A program made the translations under genes and the position numbers. Of a stretch of DNA of 64,000 nucleotides, positions 47,601-56,844 are shown piece after piece; position 1 is the first letter of the stretch, and each line of letters begins with the position of its first letter. The notes beneath the pieces were generated by a model. That model made no database searches. It had not been told where the DNA came from and saw only the letters and a program-made list of their open reading frames with translations. Origin of the DNA: Mya arenaria (Eukaryota > Mollusca > Bivalvia > Myida > Myidae); assembly GCF_026914265.1 (NCBI RefSeq), contig NC_069126.1:36459725-36523724 (forward strand), read 5' to 3'.

Positions 47601-50600
47601 GGGTGCAATAACTATTACTCAGGTAGTTGATGCAGTGACATACATTGGAAGTGGGTGCAGTAGCTATAACATTGGTAGTGGATGCAGTAGCTATTACATT
47701 GGAAGTGGATGAAGTAACTATTACAGCTAATTATTCCAATGCTATATTTATGGTTGTTGACATCAGTTTTGTTTCAGCGGGAACGATGTACAACAAACCA
47801 GAGCTGGAAGCACTGAGGTAGGTGGCTGGTCTCTTTGCTGTGCTTACATTCAGTAAAACTGGAAAAGGAAACAATTCACAAAAAAGAATCACAGAAAACA
47901 TTTTTCGGAAAGAGTATTTTCGAATTTACATGCAAACAGAGGAGCCTTTAATAATTAAGGTGGTTTCAACATTTCAATAGTTAGTATTGTCCTGACGCGT
48001 TTGTTGAAAGATTTTCATGAATTTTTCACTTATGAATAGGACGCTTACAAGAACAACATAATGTAATTTTCTCTTAAACATGGATATTACATTTCTTGTT
48101 TCGTAAGATGTTTGTTTTACAACAAAATATCAGCCAGTCTGAGCTGAGCGGACATTACATTAATTTATTTGGCCTTAAATTGTCTCTTTGGATCCGCTGA
48201 TTTAGATAACACTCACTCGTATAGCACGAACCGAAACTGAGTGCAAATATCTTGAGTTTATTTAAGATACGAAGTACAAACAAGGTAATGGAAAATCCTG
48301 GTTTAATGAAATAACCATACATAGGACGATATGGGCTGACATGGATTTAACCTTTAATGTGCAAAAAAAATCCTTTCGTCTTCATATTATCTATTTTGAA
48401 TGCATTTATATCTTGCTTTATGTAATGAAATGAATTGTAGAGATAGCAAATTGACAATGTAATCTGGTCGTGTTCTTGATTTCATCGTCGCAGACGCGTT
48501 ACAAAATTGAGTCAATCACTGGAGGACATGCTGGTCCATTAATGAGGTCAAAAATATAAAACGTATGGTATAACGCGTCGAAAAAGTACAAATGCATATG
48601 AATTTTAGGATTTAGGAAAAGACCTCAACTATTTTCCGTCGCGATATTGAAAACGACACAATAAAAGACAGCCCACATGGTTTAGAGAATAATTAATTAA
48701 CAGGGGCGGTTACAGGATTTGACGTTAGAGAGGGTGTAACTTATGGGAGTAAGCTTTTGACTTGCACCCCTCCTTCCGAACTGAAACTTATAGGGTTTAA
48801 GTGTTGGCAGAGGATAGGGAGTATTCCCTTAAGATATTTTAATCATTTCTAGTCCGAAATTGTTCATTTTGGGCGTATTAAAAAAAATCTCATATATTGA
48901 ATTAAAAAATAATCGATTTTAGGGGATCCGCTAGTGATTGCTTATCTGAAGTTGCATTGGCTAAAGACATATAGGTTGATTACTTAGTGTATTTATCTTC
49001 ACAGTATTCGCTGCAATGGTGATGAATCTCGACGTACATGTATGAATTTATGTTGTGTTACATAACACATGTAACTTTATGGTCGGCAAGCAATCCAGAA
49101 CTCCCAGAACCGAATCATACTGCAAACCTAAAACTTTCTTTTCCTTTTTCACTATTTTTCTTTTATTGTTTTAGACGTTTAGAATACAAAAAAATAATGC
49201 ATTTTTTATGTTCTTGTAAAAAATCAAAAATGTTTCATATTTGATAACTTCAATACCGCAGCTTATTGGCCTAAATTGTTCTCCATGCCCAAAAAACACA
49301 ACATGTAAGCTAGCATGGGCGGATCCAGGAGTTGACGTGAAAAGGGGTGTAACTTAGGGGCGTAACCTTTTGATTTACGCCCCAAATAAGTTGGTTAAAA
49401 TGTTGGCAGGTGGGTTTTGGGTTTCTCCCACAAGATCATTTTCACAATTTCTAGTCCGAAATGGTGCTTGCTGGGTGTGTTTTATAACTTGTTCCCCTAT
49501 ATTTAAATAAAACGTAAACTTGAACGATTTTACGGGGGCCTGCGTATGATTTAAAATGAAACTTCAGTTTGAATTCATTTACGTTTTAATAAGTATTTGT
49601 CTGGTAATGTACGTTGCCCATCGTCTGTAGAAAATGACGTCACTCTTTTAGCGAGGTGTTCCGATCGAATGGAATACTTGTACTAGCTGACGAGATCTAC
49701 GCGCGACTCACATATGGCGGCAACTTCACTTCCATGGCAAAGGTAATTTGTTTTTCTACTGGGGTACAAAACTATCAAGCGTAGATATGTTTTGTTGTTA
49801 ATACCTCTATAAGTTCAATATATAGAGAAGATACTTCATCCTGCGCACGTCCAAACCTATTCCATATGAGAGGCCATAAATTTGTCCGGCCCATGACTAC
49901 ATTTAAGTGTCTGTTGGGGATTGAATCTTGGACAGCTTTGTAAGACGTGTTGTGTCTTTTGTGGGAACGTACATCGGTTAAAATGGAGTCATGGAGTTAC
50001 TTAAACGACGCTTTTGTTTTATTTGTTTCCAGGTGTACCCGGAAGGAACGATTCTGTGTTCCGGGATGTCCAAGTGGGCCAGTATGGGGGGATGGAGGGT
50101 AAGTGGGCCAGTTTGAGCGGATGGAGGGTTAGAAGGCCAGTATGGAAGGATGAAGGGTAAGTGGGTCAGTATGAGGGGATGGAGGATAAGTGGGCCAGTA
50201 TGCGCGGATGGAGGGTAAGTGGGCCGGTATGCGCGGATGGAGGGTTAGTGGGCCAGTACGGGTGGGGGGAGGGTGAGTGGGTCAGTACGGGTGCATGAAG
50301 GGTGAGTGGGCCAGTATGGGTGGATGGAGGGTAAGTGGGCCAGCATGGGTGGATGGTGGATAAGTGGGCCAGTATGGGTGGATGGAGGGTTAGTGGGCCA
50401 GTATAGGTGGATGAAGGGTAAGTGGGCCAGTATGGGTGGATGAAGGGTAAGTGGGCCAGTATGGGCGGATGGAGGGTTAGTGGGCCAGTAATGGTGGATG
50501 GAGGATAAGTGGGCCAGTATGGGTGGATGGAGGGTAAGTGGGCCAGTATGGGTGGATGGAGGGTAAGTGGGCCAGTATGGGTGGATGGAGGGTAAGTGGG

Positions 50601-53600
50601 CCAGTATGGGTGGATGGCGGGTAAGTGGGCCAGTATGAGCGGATTGAGGGTAAGTGGGCCAGTATGGGTGGATGGAGGGTTAGTGGGCCAGTATGAGCGG
50701 ATGGAGGGTAAGTTGGCCAGTATGCGCGGAACGAGGGTAAGTTGGCCCGTATGAGTGGACGGAGGGTAGGTGGGCCAGTACGGGTGGATGGAGGGTAAGT
50801 GGGCCAGTATGGGTGGATGGAGGGTAAGTGGGCCAGTATGGGTGGATGGAGGGTAAGTGGGCCAGTATGGGTGGATGGAGGGTAAGTGGGCCAGTATGAG
50901 CGGATGAAGGAGGTGGGCATGTATGTGCGGATTGAGAGTAAGCGGGCCAGTATGAGCGGAGGGAGGGTAAGTGGGCCAGTATGGGTGGATGGAGGGTAAG
51001 TGGGCCAGTATGGGTGGATGGAGGGTAAGTGGACCAGTATGGGTGGATGGATGGTAAGTGGGCCAGTATGGGTGGATGGAGGGTAAATGGGCCAGCATGG
51101 GTGGATGGTGGGTAAGTGGGCCAGTATGGGTGGATGGAGGTTAAGCGGACGAGTGTGTGCGGATTGAGTGTAAGTGGGCCAGTATGTGTGGATGTAGGGT
51201 AAGTGGGCCAGTATGGGCGGATGGAGGGTTAGTGGGCCAGTAATGGTGGATGGAGGATAAGTGGGCCAGTATGGGTGGATGGAGGGTCAGTGTTCCAGTA
51301 TGGGTGGATGGAGGGTAAGTGGGCCAGTATGGGTGGATGGAGGGTCAGTGTTCCAGTATGGGTGGATGGAGGGTCAGTTGGCCAGTATGGGTGGATGGAG
51401 GGTCAGTGTTCCAGTATGGGTGGATGGAGGGTCAGTGTTCCAGTATGGGTGGATGGAGGGTAAGTGGGCCAGTATGGGTGGATGGAGGGTAAGTGGGCCA
51501 GTATGGGTGGATGGAGGGTCAGTGTTCCAGTATGGGTGGATGGAGGGTAAGTGGGCCAGTATGGGTGGATGGAGGGTAAGTGGGCCAGTATGGGTGGATG
51601 GAGGGTAAGTGGGCCAGTATGTGTGGATGGAGGGTAAGCGGGCCAGTATGTGCGGATGGGGGGAAGGTTGGCCACTATGGGTGGGTGAAGGTTAAGTGGG
51701 CTGGTACGTGCGGATGGAGGTTAAGCGAACGAGTATGTGCGGATGGAAGTTTGGTGCAATTAGGGTTTGTGGGCCAGTATGCGCGGATGGAGGGTACGAC
51801 TGAATACTTATGTGTTTTATGTTGTCATTTTGCTAAATACACTCTATCCAACTGTGGACTTTCATCCGAGACGTTTCGGATTGGTTAAGAATTTCCTTTA
51901 TTTGAAGCCATGTCAGTAAGGTTTTAAGTTTCATAAGAAATAAAAGTGTTTTTATTATATTTATTTTTTATTTTGTTATACCATAAACATCACTGTATTG
52001 TTTACCTTACAGTTGGGTTACCACATATACCCGCCCGGTCTAGCAGCCTTGAAAGAGGCCGTCCGGAGCGCAGCCAGCCACACATACACGTCTGTTGCTG
52101 CGCCCATGCAGTACGCCATGACTGAGGTACGTTTGCCTTTAATATCCATCCAACGTTTGTCAGAATGGTTCAAAACTGCGTTTTGAGACTAATTATATAA
52201 TCATAATATCATTCTGTTTTACTCTTTTTATTCACGTTAATTAATGATATATTCAGATCGTTATTCTATTTATTTTGATGTCCGTCCAGGTTCTACAGGA
52301 CACAGAAACCTGTCGACAATATCAGCAACACACGACCCGCATCATGGCCGCCGTCGCCAAATACTGCCATAGGTCTGCTGTTTGTTTAATTCACGTTCCA
52401 TGTAACGCCTGTCTTGCCACCATCTCTGTTGTTTTCAATGGTTTGCAACGAAGCCTGTAACATCGTATGTGTCGGTCTTCCAGGCAGATAATACGACTCA
52501 CTTATGTACATAATAATAATAATCCAAGTATTCTAAAACAAACAAAAAAATATCATGAAAAGGTAATCAAGGTCGGTATTCATAAAACATTCTTAGTTAA
52601 GTCAATTTCCTAGTATTTTTTTATAAAATATTATTTCCGTTTTAATTTGTTTCGAGTATTATGAAAATAAAGTACTTTTGACATTATTAAATGATGATGA
52701 TACATTTCACTTAGGAAAATGACTTAAGTAAAGAAATGGCTTAAGATGTTTTATGAATACCGCGATCCTGGTAACACAAGAATCACTTTGTGCACTTACA
52801 GGGAGGCATGTCTCCACAATTTAAGCGATTCAATAGATCTTCTACCAGATCCTATGTGCCATGAAGGTATTTTAATTACGCGGTTCATTATTGGAAACGA
52901 TAAAAACTCGAACGCGAATTTTCAGTGAGCTTACTGCGGTCGGGGTGACGGCCGTGCAGCCTAAAGGCGGATACTACATTTTCCCCAACTTCGAGGTGAT
53001 TAGGGAGCAGCTGAGGCGTCGTGACGTCACTTCCTGTGAGCAGATGGTCAACACCATCTTCTGCGAAACAGCGGTCTCGGTGAGTAATCGAGAATAATTG
53101 TTTTCTTTAAGGGGGCAACATCGGTTATTGATATTAGGATATTAAACATAACTGAATGGATGACTTAAATTATAAATATATATCAACACTTTCTATGCAA
53201 ATCTAGTACTAATCAAAGCTACGATTTGATCTTATTAGTTTGACCTGCGAGACGAGGATAACAAATCTATATTTTCTAAATACGTAAACCAGTAAAAATA
53301 GGAATGAAACTATGAAAGTAGTCAAGGCGTGCATACATCTAGCCGATCTGTCCTTAGGGTAAAAAATCGTGTTCACAACTCTGTCCCGACATTTCTGCAG
53401 CTGATGGCCGGTGGCCCTGGATTCCTACGACCGGAAGACGAGTTGACGGTGCGGTTGTGTTTCGTTCATTTTGACGGAGCGAAGGCGCTTGCAGAAAGCG
53501 AGCGTCTAGGTCTGGAGCGCCCCCTACCGGACAACTTTGTTCACACGCATTGTACTACCGTATACGAGGGCATTCAGGTAGGGCACCATGCAGCATGTTT

Positions 53601-54041
53601 TTAGGGGTGCAAGAAGGTTTTGAATGATTTCAGATAAAGAAGTATTTAGAACCATTTTGCATCAGTCCTTGTAAACATGTAAGTGTTATCCAATCACCAA
53701 ATCAAAGCTCGGGTGTTAACGTTAAAAATAATTTATGATCGACATTCAGTGTTTTCAAAGAATTTTTTGAATAAATACCATGAAATACTTGTTTAAATAT
53801 GTGGTATTTAAATGCCTTATCAAGTTTATTTACATTAATGTTTGAATACTTTTTATAATTCATATATATTTAAAAAAACTTAATTGAAAATATTCGAGAT
53901 CAGGCAGTCACTATATATGAAAATGAAGAACAGACATTTAGATCCACGTTGCACTTTTTCAAAAACATTGGTGAGAAGATTTCTGTGATTTATTATTTTC
54001 AGAGACTGGTAGACTGGGTAAAGAAGTTGCTGTCGGAGTAA
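40718..54041 (+). CDS. Class I PLP-dependent aminotransferase, complete, 438 aa
   Basis: Thirteen exons with consistent phases: 40718-40732, 41935-42145, 42303-42437, 42577-42704, 42950-43013, 47778-47817, 49652-49742, 50033-50098, 52013-52126, 52290-52372, 52926-53079, 53401-53577, 54003-54041. The enzyme moves an amino group between an amino acid and a 2-oxo acid using pyridoxal phosphate. Family landmarks: VGPGSKE (cofactor phosphate loop, 103-109), NNPDNPTG (Asn183), LADEIY (Asp211, Tyr214), SGMSKWASMGGWR with the Schiff-base Lys242 and Arg250, GGYYIFPNF, and Arg385 in TVRLCF as the likely carboxylate-binding arginine. No targeting peptide is visible, so cytosolic. It resembles the AspC/aromatic aminotransferase branch; the substrate cannot be settled here. 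Introns 5 and 8 hold 4.5-kb and 1.7-kb minisatellites, the latter grown from the Lys242 exon itself. A duplicated first exon gives a second start. Confidence 0.93.
40884..40898 (+). CDS. Alternative first coding exon (MTLQI) of the aminotransferase
   Basis: Downstream duplicate of the first exon: ATG plus four codons, ending in phase 0 at a GTAAGT donor, and so able to splice to the exon at 41935 exactly as the upstream copy does. It differs by one residue (Thr for Ala at position 2). Confidence 0.6.
41605..41661. repeat. (CAC)n/(CAA)n microsatellite
   Basis: Trinucleotide tract changing from cac to aac repeats in the first intron of the aminotransferase gene. Confidence 0.95.
43129..43227. 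mobile_element. Solo half of the foldback MITE
   Basis: ttcgcctcggacaaaattgg, tcgtcctagcgaaacggctt, and an end with taccgtatct match one arm of the palindromic element at 5849-6030; the other arm is missing. It lies in intron 5 of the aminotransferase gene, immediately before the 27-bp array. Confidence 0.75.
43255..47728. repeat. 27-bp minisatellite, about 165 units, in intron 5
   Basis: The unit is ataataattactcgggt plus agagggtgct, with a common variant aataataac and rarer ones (aaaa, ttta, gtaa). It fills most of the 4.8-kb intron between the exons encoding NNPDNP and TGTMY. Four 26-bp units lacking one g (near 45065, 45575, 45763, 46764) break the 27-bp register. Rare variants recur 1698 bp apart (tgctatcata at 44503 and 46201; actcaggtag at about 45029 and 46727), which equals 63 units minus the three single-base losses between them: a large internal duplication. 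The 3' edge (47605-47720) is decayed. Long frames on both strands are artefacts of a stop-free unit. Confidence 0.97.
48701..48936. mobile_element. Non-autonomous hAT-like element, copy 1
   Basis: Begins caggggcggttacaggattt and ends ggggatccgctagtg, imperfect inverted ends of the CAGGGGCGGATCC type known for hAT-derived MITEs. The interior has ctagtccgaaattgttcatt, shared with the second copy 610 bp downstream. No coding capacity and no clear 8-bp target duplication. Lies in intron 6 of the aminotransferase gene. Confidence 0.6.
49314..49547. mobile_element. Non-autonomous hAT-like element, copy 2
   Basis: Begins catgggcggatccaggag, shares ggggtgtaactta, ttttgattt-acgcccc and ctagtccgaaatggtgctt with copy 1, and ends near gggggcctgcgtatg. 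Same orientation and same intron as copy 1; both are diverged, so insertion was not recent. Confidence 0.6.
50072..51800. repeat. 29-bp minisatellite derived from exon 8 and its splice donor
   Basis: The unit is aagtgggccagtatgggt then ggatggagg then gt, about 59 copies. Its first copy is the last 27 coding bases of exon 8 of the aminotransferase gene (codons for KWASMGGWR) plus the GT of the real 5' splice site at 50099; the next units follow with no gap. About 29 intronic units keep the exact donor GTAAGT after GGAGG; others have gttagt, gtcagt or ataagt. Since 29 is not a multiple of three, the same peptide reappears every 29 codons in each frame. G runs make the strand G-quadruplex-prone. 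Segments such as the taatggtgg variant (near 50490 and 51242) show multi-unit duplication. Confidence 0.96.
52574..52762. mobile_element. Palindromic MITE, about 190 bp, in an intron
   Basis: Left end cggtattcataaaacattct, then tagttaagtcaatttccta; right end has the reverse complements (taggaaaatgacttaagta, ttaagatgttttatgaatac, then cg). Only the middle 80 bases are unpaired. No coding capacity. It lies between exons 10 and 11 of the aminotransferase gene. Confidence 0.82.
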
Positions 54042-54239
54042 AAACCAGTAATTTACTCAAACAGTCCAGTTGGGGCGAAGCGGAGCTGACAAAACCTTGT
54101 ATTTAATCAATAATATACGACCATCAACACCATTCAATTTTCTTTAACAAATTTATGTCTTGTATGTTGCAGCCTCCCATGTGCTCGCTGTGACGTAGTT
54201 TATTATTGTTGATGGTTGTGAATTTTAGATAAATTTCTA

Positions 54240-54245
54240 AATAAA
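54240..54245 (+). terminator. Poly(A) signal of the aminotransferase gene
   Basis: AATAAA about 200 bases after the stop, followed by a T/G-rich stretch (gtgttgtatttat) that could serve as the downstream element. Confidence 0.65.
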
Positions 54246-54419
54246 TGTGTTGTATTTATATCAGAATTCATAGTTGTAATGCTTTTGAGTTTACAGTGAC
54301 AAAGAATGAGACATATACTGAAGAGTGAGAGTGAATGTACTGTAGATATTATGGAAAGCGGAAATGTAATTAGGCTACCATGACCTTTGGGGAATGCATC
54401 AGACCTAACACAGTTGAAG

Positions 54420-56465
54420 AAGTACTCGAGCTAACATGGAAATGTACTGGAGCTACAAGGGGGAGTGAAAAATGTACTGGAGGTAATAGGGCGAGTGAAA
54501 AATGTACTGGAGCTAACAGGGAAAGTGGAAAATGTACTGGAGCTAACAGCGACAGTGGAAAATGTACTGGAGCTAACAGGGAAAGTGGAAAATGTACTGG
54601 AGCTAAAAGGGAAAGTGGAAAATGTACTGTAGCTAACAGGAATATGGAAAATGTCTGAAGCTAACATTGAAAGTGGAAGATGTAATGGAGCTAACATGGA
54701 AAGTGGAAAATGTACTGCAGCTAACGGGAAAATGGAAAATGTACTCGAGCTAACATGGAAAGAGGAAAATGTACTTGAGCTAACATTGAAAGTGGAAAAT
54801 GTACTGCAGCTAACATAGAAAATGGAAAATGTACTGGAGCATGTACATTATGAAATGTAATGAACCTACACGGATATGACGGATATATGTAATGAAGTTT
54901 ACACGGAACTTCGGAAATGTCTAATAGGTAGCATGGACAATGCGAAATGTACTGCGGCTAATAAGGAGATTGGCAAATGTACCGAGGCTAACACGGAGAT
55001 TGGGAAATGTACCGAGGCTAACACGGAGATTGGGAAATGTATTGAGGCTAACACGGAGATTGGGAAATGTACCGAGGCTAACACGGAGATTGGGAAATGT
55101 ACTGAGGTATGTATTGAGGCTAACACGGAGATTGGTAAATGTACCGAGGCTAACACGGAGATTGGTAAATGTACCGAGGCTAACACGGAGATTGTGAAAT
55201 GTATTCAGGCTAACACGGAGATTGGGAAATGTACTGAGGCTAACACGGAGATTGGGAAATGTATTCAGGCTAACACGGAGATTGGGAAATGTATTCAGGC
55301 TAACACGGAGATTGTGAAATGTATTCAGGCTAACACGGAGATTGGGAAATATATTCAGGCTAACACGGAGATTGGGAAATGTACCGAGGCTAACACGGAG
55401 ATTGTGAAATGTATTCAGGCTAACACGGAGATTGGGAAATGTACCGAGGCTAACACGGAGATTGTGAAATGTATTCAGGCTAACACGGAGATTGGGAAAT
55501 GTACTGAGGCTTGCACGGAGATTGTGAAATGTACTGAGGATTACACGGAGATTGTGAAATGTACTGAGGCTTACACGTAGACTGGGAAATGTACTGAGGC
55601 TTACACGGAGATTGTGAAATGTACTGAGACTAACACGGAGATTGGGAAATATACTGAGGCTAACAAGAATATTGGGAAGGGTACTTTAGGTACCAAGGAT
55701 ATTGGGACTATAATGAACTTAAGCAAACACTGAGATTGGGGAACCTACTGAAGCTAACAGTAAAATTGAAATTGTACTGACGCTATTACGGAGATTGGGG
55801 GATGTTCTTGAGCTAACAACGGTATATAGGGTTATGTAGCTAACACGGATATTTAGAAACAAACTAAGGCCAACACGGAAATTGGGAAATGTACTTAAGC
55901 TTACAAGGAAACAAGAATCGGGAAGCGAACTGAAGCTAACAAGAGCTAACAAGAATACTAGTAAATGTACTATAGCTAACAAGGATGTTAAAATGTACTG
56001 AAGCTTACATGGATTTCGGGAAATGTACTGGAGCTAACAAGGATATTGAGAAATGCACTGGAGCTGCCAGGAAGATTGAAAAACATACTGAAGCTTACAC
56101 GGCGATTGGAAAAGGTACTGAAGCTAACACGGAGATTGAGAAATGTTTTTGAACTAACAAAGTTATCGGAGAATGTACTGCAGCTAATACAGAGATTGGG
56201 AAACATACTGTAGCTAACACGGAGATTGGAAAATGTGCTGAAGCTAATAAGAATATTGGGAAGCATACTGGAGCTTACACGGAGATTTGGAAATGTAATG
56301 TAGCTAACAAGGATATTGAGAAATGTACTGAAGCTAACACGGAGATTGGGAAATGTACTGTAGCTAAAAGGGATAAACGGAAATGTACTGTTGCTAACAA
56401 TGAAATTGAGAAATGTACTGCAGCTAAGTCGCAGGGTTTTAGATGTGCTTTGGCTAAAATTGAGA
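54420..56465. repeat. 30-bp minisatellite, about 68 units, three subfamilies
   Basis: Unit: gagctaacagggaaagtgg plus aaaatgtactg. Three blocks: 54420-54860 uses ggagctaacagggaaagtgg; 54940-55640 uses gaggctaacacggagattgg and is almost uniform; 55640-56465 is a diverged mixture. The array begins about 180 bp beyond the aminotransferase poly(A) signal. Its 234-residue frame (10-residue repeat EANTEIGKCT) has no start context or splice link and is taken as non-coding. Confidence 0.95.
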
Positions 56466-56525
56466 GCGGAAAATATTGGAGGTCAAACAGGGAGTAAAAT
56501 GATCAAATAAAGTACACGTACGATG

Positions 56526-56531
56526 TTTATT
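56526..56531 (-). terminator. Candidate poly(A) signal of the lectin gene
   Basis: AATAAA on the minus strand about 315 bases after the stop at 56845-56847. Confidence 0.4.
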
Positions 56532-56844
56532 TCACACAAAGCACACACTACCCCGCCAACTTATGATATTTCCTCATTTAGAACTTATCACAGTGTCAAT
56601 TGACTAGAAGAAATGTTCTTACATATAAAAATTACAAAATATAACATAAAATGAGAAATGATCAAGCACTGACAAGAAGCATAAATAAACATAGATGAAT
56701 GAGATGCACAGAAAGTTTGTAAAAGGGTGAGCACGATAAAATAATGGACGAAGGGAAGAAAAATGTACAATTATTTGACTGGCTTATCAGTTATTTCCAA
56801 ATAAATAGCACAGCGACACTGTATGCGCGTGGTTGTTAAATAAT

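Noticed and set aside
43118-47712. Open frames of 419-495 codons with repeated AIIITRVEG or CYNNYSGRG on both strands
   Set aside because: They arise from a 27-bp stop-free unit read in different frames, exist on both strands, and sit in an intron between proven aminotransferase exons.
50166-51675. Proline/threonine-rich and glycine/tryptophan-rich frames of up to 310 codons
   Set aside because: Products of the 29-bp minisatellite, whose three-unit cycle keeps frames open on both strands; no start, splice or family support.
52801-52865. Extra aminotransferase exon between exons 10 and 11
   Set aside because: It has an acceptor and a start in the right phase, but its only donor leaves phase 1, which does not fit the next exon; joining exon 10 directly to 52926 keeps the frame and the family sequence.
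54876-55580. 234-codon frame with the EANTEIGKCT repeat
   Set aside because: Same cause (30-bp unit), and it decays into the surrounding non-open units.
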